Source: Nibribacter koreensis
Lineage (GTDB): Bacteria > Bacteroidota > Bacteroidia > Cytophagales > Hymenobacteraceae
Length of the DNA stretch: 64,000 nt
Assembly (NCBI RefSeq): GCF_039541795.1
Contig: NZ_BAABGX010000002.1
Span: forward strand, 1,488,001-1,552,000
Direction of reading: 5' to 3'
In this document: positions 50,848-59,939 of the stretch, piece after piece
Layout of the letters: each line of letters opens with the position of its first letter
Numbering within the stretch: the stretch's first letter is position 1
Notes under the pieces: generated by a model
Databases searched by the model: none
Seen by the model: the letters and a program-made list of their open reading frames with translations, nothing else
Told to the model about the DNA's origin: nothing
Position numbers and translations under genes: made by a program

Positions 50848-51999
50848 TTATTCTGTTTCTTCAGCCTCTTCTGGCAACAGGAACAAGTCCAGTGCAATCT
50901 CGTCAGCCAGGAGTTTGCCCGCCTCGGTGAGGATGAGGGTTTGGTCCTCTACGCGTAGCAGGCCCTGGGTTTGAATTTTAGCTAAGTACTCCGCATGTAA
51001 TGCCAGCAAGTCCATTCCCCATTTCTGTTGCACGTAAGCGGTGTCACAGCCCCAACTGGTGCGCAGCGTGGTCATGACGAATTCATTCACGCGGTCCTCT
51101 ATAGACAGCTCTTCTATGGTGCAGGGCAGTTGGCCCAGTTTCAAGGCTTCTACATACTGCGGGTTGTGCGCTTTGTTAAACTGCCTACTTACGCCGTTGA
51201 AGGAATGCGCGCTCGGCCCAATGCCCAGGTACGGGACCTGCCGCCAGTAACTGCTGTTGTGTTTGCTCTCAAAGCCGGGCTGGCAGAAGTTAGAGATTTC
51301 ATAGTGCAGGAAACCGTGGCGCTTGGCTTCGGTCATAAGCAACTCAAACTGCTGGGCTACGCGCTCTTCCTCGGCGGGCGTGAATTTTCCTTTCTTGAGC
51401 CGGTGCCCCAGCACGGTGTTGGGCTCAATGGTAAGCGCGTAACAAGACAGGTGCTGTACGTCCAAGGCGAAGGCTTTGGCCAAGTCCTGTTCCCACAGGG
51501 CTTCGTCCTCGGCGGGGATGCCATAAATCAAATCCAGGGAGATGTTGTCAAAATCGAGGCTCTGCGCCAGCGTGATGCATTCCACGGCTTCTTGCGCAGA
51601 GTGCGGGCGGTTCATGAGTTGCAGATGCGGGTCATGGAACGACTGCACCCCAATGCTCAACCGGTTGATGGGCGTTTGCCGTAAGGCCAGTAGTTTCTCG
51701 GGCGTCAGGTCGTCTGGGTTGGCCTCTAGGGTAATCTCGGCGTCTGGCGTGACGGTGTGCAACTGGTAAATGGCGTCCAGCAATCCCTGAATCTCGGGCA
51801 CCGACAAGATGGACGGCGTACCGCCCCCGAAATAGATGGTCTGGATGGTTTCGCCGCGCAGATAGTCTTTCTGCAGGCGCAGTTCCTGATGCATGGCCTG
51901 CAAAACGGCTTCTTTTAAACCCAGAGAGGTGCTAAAATGGAAGTCGCAGTAATGGCAGGCTTGTTTACAAAAAGGGATGTGAAGATAAATTCCGGCCAA
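50848..51999 (-). CDS. hemW: Radical SAM heme chaperone HemW
   Basis: 383 residues. Starts MAGIYLHIPFCKQACHYCDFHFST with the radical-SAM CxxxCxxC cluster-binding motif, then YFGGGTPSILS, ITLEANPDDLTPEKL, NRLSIGVQSFHDPHLQLMNRPH and the C-terminal winged-helix HemN_C region. HemW was long mistaken for oxygen-independent coproporphyrinogen oxidase; the short N-terminus and lack of HemN-specific extension favour HemW. Divergent from the BamA-like gene. Confidence 0.92.
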   Translation of the reverse strand: MAGIYLHIPFCKQACHYCDFHFSTSLGLKEAVLQAMHQELRLQKDYLRGETIQTIYFGGGTPSILSVPEIQGLLDAIYQLHTVTPDAEITLEANPDDLTPEKLLALRQTPINRLSIGVQSFHDPHLQLMNRPHSAQEAVECITLAQSLDFDNISLDLIYGIPAEDEALWEQDLAKAFALDVQHLSCYALTIEPNTVLGHRLKKGKFTPAEEERVAQQFELLMTEAKRHGFLHYEISNFCQPGFESKHNSSYWRQVPYLGIGPSAHSFNGVSRQFNKAHNPQYVEALKLGQLPCTIEELSIEDRVNEFVMTTLRTSWGCDTAYVQQKWGMDLLALHAEYLAKIQTQGLLRVEDQTLILTEAGKLLADEIALDLFLLPEEAEETE

Positions 52000-52077
52000 A
52001 GTGCGTTATAGGTAAAAGATGAAGGATTAAGTTCTGTATTTGCACGGTTGCCCCGGCAAGCAGTACCTTGGTAAACA

Positions 52078-53871
52078 ATGAAATGGATGGCAAGTTCCCA
52101 GAGGGTAAGCAACCTACGCGGGCAAAGTTATAGAATTATAACGGTGCTGGCTCTGTGTTGGGGATTCTCTAGCGTTTTGCTGGCTCAAAACCGACTTCAT
52201 ATAAAGGTGATAGCGCCTACGCCAGCGGCCGCCAACATCTGGGAGCGCCGTCAGCCTAGATTACAGGAACAGGATTCGCTGGCCCTCAGACAACAACTCA
52301 AGACCTGGCTCACCCAGGTGCAGGAAGAAGGCTACCTCACAGCCTCCATTGATTCTTTTAAACTCAAGAAAGATTCTTTGACGGTGCACGTCTTTACCGG
52401 CGGGCAATATCAATGGGCCTCTTTGAAGAACGGCAACGTGGGCGAAGGGCTGTTGGAGAAAGTGGGCTTCCGGGAGAAATTGTACCGAGGCACGCCCTTG
52501 CGCCCAGCAGAATTTGCCCGTTTGCAAGCCGCACTTTTGCGCGAAGCTGAGAACGTTGGTCATCCGTTTGCGCAGGTCAGGCTGGATTCTCTGGTGGTGG
52601 AGGATGATAAGATTCAAGCGAGGTTGCGTGTGGTGCGCGGGCCGTTGATGCTCATTGATTCTGTGCTGATTGTAGGCAACGCCCGCATTCAGCAGAACGC
52701 TTTGTATCGGTTTACCCAACTGGCGCCCGGCCAGCCCTTTTCTCAACAACGCTTAGATGAGGCGGTGCGCGCCATGCGGCAATTGCCGTTTGTGCGGGTG
52801 GTAGGTGCGCCGCAGGTCTTGTTTGCGAAGAATCAGGCGCGGGTGTATTTCTTTCTGGAGGAGAAAAAGGCCAACCAGTTTGACGGCATCATCGGGTTCC
52901 TGCCCGACCCTAACGCGCAAAGCGCCAAACTACTCATTACCGGCGAAGTGAACCTGCAGGTGCGCAACCTGCGCGGAAGCGGCAAGCAGATTGGCCTGCA
53001 CTGGCGAAAGGTAGACCGTAACTCGCAGTTGCTGGACGCTGAGTACCGGCATCCTAATCTCTTCAACTCGCCGCTGGAAGTGGCTGGACAGTTCCATTTA
53101 TACAAACAGGATACTTCTTTCCTGAATCTTCGGCCGCGGGTAGAGGTGGCCTATCCTTTGTCCACTACCAGCCGGGTCACATTCTTCACCGAGATTCTGA
53201 GCACCCAGATGCTCTCCCCTGAGGTCATCAAACGCCAGCGCAACGACTCCTCGGCCATTGACGCCAATTTCACCTCCTATGGTCTTTCCTATAACTGGAA
53301 CAGTCTGGATGATTTGTTCTTTCCGCGCCGGGGTATGCAGGCGTTTCTGCAAGGCGCGGTAGGCACCAAACGCATCCAGCGCAACGCCCGCGTGGAGGCT
53401 AGTTATTATGACACCCTGCAGTTGCGCACTTCGCAGTTTAGCGTGGCCACCCGGCTGGAGCGCTACTGGCCCGTCTCTAAAAACGCGGTTTTGCTCACCC
53501 GCCTTAAGGGCGAAGCGCTCTTGAACGAACGGCTTTATTTGAATGAGCTCTTTAGGTTAGGTGGTCTTTCTTCTCTGCGCGGATTTGATGACTATGCCTT
53601 CTATGCGTCTTCATATGCGGTGAGCACGCTGGAGTACAGGCTCTACACCGGTCTGGATTCTTACGTCTTCCTACTCTACGACCAAGGCTACCTGCGGCGT
53701 GATTTGCCCCAGAATGCCTTGACACAGTGGGCCAGCGGCGTGGGCGGTGGAATTAGTTTCTCTACCGGGGCAGGAATTTTTCAATTGGTGTATTCGGTGG
53801 GACGCACTGCCAGTGAGCCATTTACCTTGCAACGGTCTAAAATTCACTTCGGAATTACGGGTCGTTTTTAG
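52078..53871 (+). CDS. BamA/TamA-like outer-membrane protein (POTRA plus barrel)
   Basis: 597 residues. A signal/TM region (~19-36) is followed by POTRA-like segments (LIDSVLIVGNARIQQNALYRFTQLAPGQPFS, LDEAVRAMRQLPFVRVVGAPQV) and a C-terminal barrel (NLRGSGKQIGLHWRK, LGGLSSLRGFDDYAFY with the LRGF motif of the L6 loop). It ends in GITGRF with the terminal Phe needed for BAM assembly. Full BamA has more POTRA domains and is longer, so this is a paralogue. The last two codons and stop (CGT TTT TAG) are the left end of a 38-bp palindrome. Confidence 0.85.
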   Translation: MKWMASSQRVSNLRGQSYRIITVLALCWGFSSVLLAQNRLHIKVIAPTPAAANIWERRQPRLQEQDSLALRQQLKTWLTQVQEEGYLTASIDSFKLKKDSLTVHVFTGGQYQWASLKNGNVGEGLLEKVGFREKLYRGTPLRPAEFARLQAALLREAENVGHPFAQVRLDSLVVEDDKIQARLRVVRGPLMLIDSVLIVGNARIQQNALYRFTQLAPGQPFSQQRLDEAVRAMRQLPFVRVVGAPQVLFAKNQARVYFFLEEKKANQFDGIIGFLPDPNAQSAKLLITGEVNLQVRNLRGSGKQIGLHWRKVDRNSQLLDAEYRHPNLFNSPLEVAGQFHLYKQDTSFLNLRPRVEVAYPLSTTSRVTFFTEILSTQMLSPEVIKRQRNDSSAIDANFTSYGLSYNWNSLDDLFFPRRGMQAFLQGAVGTKRIQRNARVEASYYDTLQLRTSQFSVATRLERYWPVSKNAVLLTRLKGEALLNERLYLNELFRLGGLSSLRGFDDYAFYASSYAVSTLEYRLYTGLDSYVFLLYDQGYLRRDLPQNALTQWASGVGGGISFSTGAGIFQLVYSVGRTASEPFTLQRSKIHFGITGRF

Positions 53872-53900
53872 CCTGTTTTGGTAAAAACTTGCCAAAAACG
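53863..53900. repeat. 38-bp palindromic repeat, copy 29, overlapping the gene end
   Basis: CGTTTTTAGCCTGTTTTGG / TAAAAACTTGCCAAAAACG. Its first nine bases code for Arg-Phe-stop of the BamA-like protein. It is the last copy before the island. Confidence 0.82.
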
Positions 53901-53944
53901 TTTGGAGGATATGGCAAAACCTCCTACATTTGTATTACAAACAG

Positions 53945-55584
<1,640 letters not shown>

Positions 55585-55627
55585 GTCGTTTTAATCTGAA
55601 TTTTTTATACCTAAGGTGTTCTTCTTT

Positions 55628-55813
55628 TTATGTTTTGTCATTGACCTGGCTCTCTGTGTACAGCTCATAGCAGAGCTGGGCGAGGAGCGACAGGCTTTCA
55701 AATATTTCCTCTGCCTCCTTGTCGCTTAGCTTTTGCAGGCCTGGGTACATTTTAAGTCTTTCTGGGGTAAGCGGCTTCTGCTTTGTTTTAAGTTTTTCTT
55801 GAAGTGATTTCAC
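55628..55813 (-). CDS. Small mobile-element-associated protein
   Basis: 61 residues: basic start (MKSLQEKLKTKQKPLTPERL) then YPGLQKLSDKEAEEIFESLSLLAQLCYEL, a helix pair seen in short proteins of Bacteroidota mobile elements. 43 bp upstream of the recombinase gene, same strand. Function unknown; too short to be catalytic. Confidence 0.65.
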   Translation of the reverse strand: MKSLQEKLKTKQKPLTPERLKMYPGLQKLSDKEAEEIFESLSLLAQLCYELYTESQVNDKT

Positions 55814-55838
55814 GGAAATCAGTGGGTTTCCGCAAGCG

Positions 55839-55892
55839 TCTGAGGTATTCAGTAAGGATGCCTATTCTTTACATGGGCCTGAGGTATTCAGT
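55839..55892. repeat. Direct repeat CTGAGGTATTCAGT, two copies
   Basis: Copies at 55840-55853 and 55879-55892, starts 39 bp apart, each a near palindrome (CTGA...TCAG), just upstream of the recombinase-proximal genes. Confidence 0.55.
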
Positions 55893-55930
55893 GCCGGTTC
55901 TATTTTCAGGTACCTCGGGGCCTTCAGCTT

Positions 55931-56716
55931 CTAGTACCTTTTCCTGCGGGTGTAGGTATAGGCAGCCTTGCGCTGGCCGGGCAGCCCGGTGAGGCTGACG
56001 GTGTCCGCAGTTCCTGCCGTATGGCCTGCCATGCGGTGAAGCTCCTGAGGTGAGGCCACACCAGACTCCAAAGTGAGCAAATCCCAGCGGTGAGTGCCGG
56101 CCTTTCTGGACTTGATTACTTGCACCTCTTTATAAGCCGGCTCGCTTACAGCCGCAAGGAGAGCCAGTTCGGCCTCATCTAATAGAGTCTGCCGCTTTTC
56201 CTGGAAACTGCAGACCTGCTTCCCAAAGAGTTGGTTGGCCATGGCAAGGAGCGGGAGGCTCACGCACCCGCCGGCGGGGTGCGGGTGGGCGCTGCAGGAT
56301 GAGATCAGCTGGATCCTACCGTCCCGGGTGACCTGCAGTAGGGTGTCGCTACCCTTCTCCATCGCCTCCTCTAGGTAAAGGTCAAGCAACGTCATTTCGG
56401 CAAATAGGAGTTTGCCCTCGCTGCTGGGCAGTTCTATTCCTTCTACTTCAATATTTGCCGTCAGCATCTTCCCTATGGCATAGATCACGCAGGAGGGGAA
56501 GCCGTAGCGCGCCAGCTCGGCCAGCACCCCCACGCACAGCCCCTCAGCCAGGGTGAGGAGCCCGCCACCAGGCATGCCGATGCCAAGCCCTATCGCCTCC
56601 AGTTCAGTCAGGTCGCCCGCGGACGGCGTTAATCGCCGGGTAGTGAGGGTTTGGGGAAGCTCATGCCGGATGTGGGCAGGCAGGTTCTGAGTCATTGGTT
56701 TCATTTTTATATCCAT
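55931..56716 (-). CDS. Mobile-element protein of unknown function
   Basis: 261 residues from ATG 56716 (the longer frame to 56866 overlaps the upstream small TM gene in another frame). Contains LTELEAIGLGIGMPGGGLLTLAEGLCVGVLAELARYG, a helical glycine-rich segment, VTRDGRIQLISSCSAHPHPAGGC, and a C-terminal RKAGTHRWDLLTLESGVASPQELHRMAGHTAG. No family recognised. Start overlaps the previous gene's end by 10 bp, so operon coupling is clear. Confidence 0.65.
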   Translation of the reverse strand: MDIKMKPMTQNLPAHIRHELPQTLTTRRLTPSAGDLTELEAIGLGIGMPGGGLLTLAEGLCVGVLAELARYGFPSCVIYAIGKMLTANIEVEGIELPSSEGKLLFAEMTLLDLYLEEAMEKGSDTLLQVTRDGRIQLISSCSAHPHPAGGCVSLPLLAMANQLFGKQVCSFQEKRQTLLDEAELALLAAVSEPAYKEVQVIKSRKAGTHRWDLLTLESGVASPQELHRMAGHTAGTADTVSLTGLPGQRKAAYTYTRRKRY

Positions 56717-56892
56717 GGCGTCCTTTTCTCTTTTTTCCTGTTTTCCAGGATGAGCCAGGCAAGGGCCAGGCCTAAAAGAAATAGGATTGCAATGATATAT
56801 AGTTTGCTTTGGCCTCTGTGTTGGGGCGGGCCGATCGGAAGGGCGCTTAGGTCCGCCAGGGGCCATTCCACTAAGGTGTAGGTAGCTGCCAT
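56707..56892 (-). CDS. Small single-TM protein of the element operon
   Basis: 61 residues with one TM helix (~31-50, LYIIAILFLLGLALAWLIL) and a basic tail (ENRKKEKRTPWI). It fits exactly between its neighbours: 4 bp after the upstream gene and overlapping the next by 10 bp, which supports it despite its size. Confidence 0.65.
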   Translation of the reverse strand: MAATYTLVEWPLADLSALPIGPPQHRGQSKLYIIAILFLLGLALAWLILENRKKEKRTPWI

Positions 56893-56896
56893 GGTC

Positions 56897-57382
56897 TTAT
56901 GATTTGAATTCTTGGATGGTCACTTTCTTACCCTCCAGGCGGTAGCCCAGGCCGAAGACGCAGAAGTACTGGGCGCCATCTAAGAGGGCGATGTGGGTGT
57001 TGAAGTTGAAGTCGAAGCCCTCTGCTCTCAATGCGTCTTCGGTCACTGCCTCCCTTTTTCCGTGCGCCGCGGCAAGGACTGCAAAGTTTCTGCGCAGGGT
57101 GTCGAGCACCGTGCCGGCTTCGCCTTCCTGCCAGGCGGTCTGTGTTTCCAGTGCGGCCAGCCTCTGGCCTAACGTCCGGTTCTCCCGGAGTGTCAGGTCT
57201 AGTTGGTTTGAGACGCTCTCCGAGGCTTGGTGGGCGCCGGCCAGGATGCCCGCTCCGTGCTGGGCTAGGCTGATGCCGAGTGCCGCCGCCTCATCGGATA
57301 GCTTTCGCTTAAGCTCAGCCGGTACCCTTAGGGTGATGGGCAGGCCGTAAAGCTCCGCCGCTTCTTTCGTTTGTTCTTTCAT
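56897..57382 (-). CDS. RHH-like, coiled-coil protein of the element operon
   Basis: 161 residues. The start resembles a ribbon-helix-helix motif (LPITLRVPAELKRKLSDEAAALGISLAQ), followed by a coiled coil (VSNQLDLTLRENRTLGQRLAALETQ) and a compact C-terminal domain (GFDFNFNTHIALLDGAQYFCVFGLGYRLEGKKVTI). Could be a MobC-like or partition/accessory DNA-binding protein (inference). Confidence 0.65.
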   Translation of the reverse strand: MKEQTKEAAELYGLPITLRVPAELKRKLSDEAAALGISLAQHGAGILAGAHQASESVSNQLDLTLRENRTLGQRLAALETQTAWQEGEAGTVLDTLRRNFAVLAAAHGKREAVTEDALRAEGFDFNFNTHIALLDGAQYFCVFGLGYRLEGKKVTIQEFKS

Positions 57383-57448
57383 TTTAGTTTGATTTAGGTG
57401 GATAGAATATGATATCGGCTTTGCTATGGGATGGCTATGGTCGCAGGT

Positions 57449-57970
57449 TTATTTTTTTTTTGCTGACGGGTGAAGCCGGCCGAAGATGGCCTGCGCCTTG
57501 AAGAGCTCGTGCTCGCGGTAGGGTTCCAGCAGGGCGAAGCCCGCCGTGGTGTTCTCGCCGTTGAGCAGGCGCCCGATGCCCGGCAGCTCGAAGAGCCGGT
57601 GGCCCGGCTGCGGGTGGCCCTGCGCCTCGTCCTCACGTACCAACTGGGAGAGCAGTTCAAGCAGGAAGAGCTCTGTTTCTCGTTGCATCCTCAGGATTTG
57701 CGCCTCGCGCTGCCGGAGTTGTTCTGAGAAAACTGAATTGCGGTCTTCTTTAGTCACCTTCTCCTCCAGCGTCTCGTAGGTGGCCAGCTCCTCTGCGCTC
57801 ATACCGAAGAACTTTGCTAGTGTATCGATTCTTTCCTGTGAGATGGTCACGTCTCCCTTCTCCATGCGGCTTAGGTTGCCCTTGGTCATGCCAAGTGCCT
57901 CAGCCACCGCCTCCTGGGTCATGCCGCGCGCCTTGCGCACGGATCTGATCTTGTGGTGTATGTTAGACAT
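57449..57970 (-). CDS. XRE-family regulator of the element operon
   Basis: 173 residues. N-terminal HTH (IRSVRKARGMTQEAVAEALGMTKGNLSRMEKGDVTISQERIDTLAKFF, split), then a coiled-coil linker (SVFSEQLRQREAQILRMQRETELF) and a C-terminal Leu-rich part. As the first gene of the leftward operon, facing the 21-bp-phased TACA array at 58079-58155, it is the natural candidate to bind that array. Confidence 0.85.
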   Translation of the reverse strand: MSNIHHKIRSVRKARGMTQEAVAEALGMTKGNLSRMEKGDVTISQERIDTLAKFFGMSAEELATYETLEEKVTKEDRNSVFSEQLRQREAQILRMQRETELFLLELLSQLVREDEAQGHPQPGHRLFELPGIGRLLNGENTTAGFALLEPYREHELFKAQAIFGRLHPSAKKK

Positions 57971-58330
57971 GTTGTAAAGGAAGGGATTTATTTAGAATAT
58001 GTACAACAAACTACTAAAAAATAAATTAAATATTTTTTAAGAGCATGGTAGAGGTAAGAAATTTTGTGGTGATGAGGTTACACATTGTAATGCTACCAAT
58101 ACAAGTTGTAGTTGGGGTGATACATTTTGTAGCGGCTGTGATACAATGAGTTGTGTTAAGCCTTTTGCTCTCAATAGATAATTATTATCTCGCTTCTCAC
58201 TTATATCAAATTCATATTCTTTTTAGAAAAATTTGAACAGAACGTTAACGTTCATATGCAGTGAGACATAAAGTAATAAGAGGGGTAACTCTCATTACTC
58301 ACAGTAATTTTACCCTAGATAAAAATAGAC
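57971..58330. other. AT-rich control region of the element
   Basis: 360 bp between divergent genes. Contains an AT-rich run (57995-58040), the phased TACA boxes and further AT-rich sequence up to the exonuclease gene. Confidence 0.6.
58079..58155. repeat. Four 21-bp-phased TACA..TTGTA boxes
   Basis: TACACATTGTA, TACAAGTTGTA, TACATTTTGTA and TACAATGAGTTGT begin at 58079, 58100, 58121 and 58142, exactly 21 bp apart. Three are dyads. They look like iterons or a phased operator. Confidence 0.75.
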
Positions 58331-59245
58331 ATGGATTTCATCGCATTAGACTTTGAGACGGCCACCGCTGACAGGGACAGCCCTTGTGAGATTGGGCTCA
58401 CTTATGTGAAGGAGGGGCAGGTTGTGGACACGGAGTCGTGGCTTATCAAGCCAAGGTCCTTTCCGTACTTTGCGCCTTTCAATGTCTCCATCCATGGGAT
58501 AACCCCTCAGGATGTAGCAGATGAGCCCGAATTTCACGATCTTTGGGAGGTGCTCCGCCCGAGGCTGGAGAACAACCTCATTGTCGCACACAACGCTGGC
58601 TTCGACCTCAGCGTCCTCAGAAGGACCCTTGCCTCTTACAGTATTCCCTTCCCCAGCCTCGACTATGCCTGTAGCTATATCATGTCCAGGAAGGCCTGGC
58701 CCGGGCTCGCTTCATACAACCTCAAGTCGCTCTGCAGCCAGCACAGCATAAGGCCGGGCCACCATCGAGCGGCGGCCGACTCCAGGGCCTGCGCTGAGCT
58801 GACGCTGAAGATCCTCGGGCAGACACAGACTTCCTGCGTCAGGGAGTGCTCCTCAAAGCTTAGGACCTCTATCGGGAGACTGTTAGATGGAGGCTACACG
58901 CCGTCAGAGGCCAAGAGGGACTACAGCGGCAGAGGGTTCAACCCCATCATAGGGGATACCTCAAAGCACAACCCAGAAAGCATTTTCTTCGGGCGCTCCG
59001 TTGTCTTCACCGGCGCCCTTTCATCCATGACAAGAGCCGCCGCTCAGCAGGTCATCGTAGACATTGGTGGCGCGAACCATTTCGGGGTGAGGAAGGACAC
59101 AGACTACCTGGTGGTGGGGCAGCAGGACTTCAGGGTCGTGGGCGAGGACGGGATGAGTGGCAAGCAGGAGAAAGCGGTTTCCCTTATCGCTAGGGGTGCC
59201 CCTTTGGAGATCCTATCCGAGAGAGACTTCCTCTGCAATATCTAA
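58331..59245 (+). CDS. DEDDh 3'-5' exonuclease with BRCT domain
   Basis: 304 residues. Exonuclease motifs: ExoI FIALDFETATADRDSPCEIG, ExoII NNLIVAHNAGFDLSVLRR, ExoIII HHRAAADSRACAEL (the DEDDh His). A C-terminal BRCT domain follows at ~225-300 (SVVFTGALSSMTRAAAQQVI, GVRKDTDYLVVGQQD). This is the DnaQ/PolC-epsilon-like plus BRCT architecture, here as a free-standing protein on a mobile element, possibly for processing DNA ends or nicks. Reads away from the XRE operon. Confidence 0.88.
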   Translation: MDFIALDFETATADRDSPCEIGLTYVKEGQVVDTESWLIKPRSFPYFAPFNVSIHGITPQDVADEPEFHDLWEVLRPRLENNLIVAHNAGFDLSVLRRTLASYSIPFPSLDYACSYIMSRKAWPGLASYNLKSLCSQHSIRPGHHRAAADSRACAELTLKILGQTQTSCVRECSSKLRTSIGRLLDGGYTPSEAKRDYSGRGFNPIIGDTSKHNPESIFFGRSVVFTGALSSMTRAAAQQVIVDIGGANHFGVRKDTDYLVVGQQDFRVVGEDGMSGKQEKAVSLIARGAPLEILSERDFLCNI

Positions 59246-59939
59246 ACCCGCCGACCGTGATCGCAGAATCTTCCCTGAGCGAAATGGTGGAAGTATCCAA
59301 AACGATGGCAGATACTGATTGGCAAGATGATGGGAGCCATCCTCAAGTGGCCTATTGAGTTATCAAGCTATAGACGATACTAGGTCAAGTCTCATTCATA
59401 TCTTGACATCTATCTGCACCTGCGCTGAGTAATTAAAATTGGCTGCTGTTCCAGTTGCCGGTCCTTAGTAGGGAGCCGGGCTTGCCTACTTTATCCCATT
59501 GTCTCATTAAGCCATTCTCAAAAATGAGGAACGTGTTTTGATTTGTGAGACGTTAAAAAGAGACGGATTTTATGCGATTAGAGTAGGATTAGTAAATGCT
59601 TGATTTCTTCTCAGAAAACGGCCGTTTTCTGAGACATGGCAAGTCTCAGAAGTAACGTTGACTCGTCCTGAAAAAAGTTGACAGTTTACATTGTTAATTC
59701 TACACCAGGTTGACCAATGTGACATAATCCTTCCACCCTCTTCGCATCTTACACCAAGGCTGCCAGTACCTAAACGTGGGGAGGTTGCAAATGGCAAGGT
59801 AGGGGTAGAGGCATCAAGCGCGCTCTCCCCAAAATGCCTATTTAAGTTTACAGTTATAAGCTTTTTATGTAGAGCCAAAAGCACTTTCTGACCACAAGTT
59901 TTTTATTCTCACCTAATTTTTCCACCGGAGGCTTGAATA
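59246..59939. other. Non-coding stretch with a 26-bp perfect palindrome
   Basis: About 690 bp. No credible ORF; the minus-strand frame at 59570-59884 has no gene-like features. A perfect palindrome sits at 59609-59634. The sequence could be a decayed transposon or an old junction. Confidence 0.5.
59609..59634. repeat. Perfect 26-bp palindrome
   Basis: TCTCAGAAAACGG joined directly to its complement CCGTTTTCTGAGA, no loop. A further TCTCAGAA follows at 59644. Confidence 0.7.

Noticed and set aside
391..53900. CRISPR-like reading of the frequent repeat
   Set aside because: Copies are scattered kilobases apart in both orientations with no spacers or cas genes.
391..53900. All 38-bp palindromes as ordinary intrinsic terminators
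   Set aside because: The stem is followed by AAAAACG rather than a T run, and length is fixed at 38; only the two extended copies have a T tract after an outer stem.
59246..59600. Decayed insertion sequence in the island gap
   Set aside because: No transposase fragment or convincing pair of terminal repeats could be read.
59570..59884. 104-aa minus-strand ORF in the island gap
   Set aside because: It reads through the perfect palindrome and shows no domain, signal or operon context.
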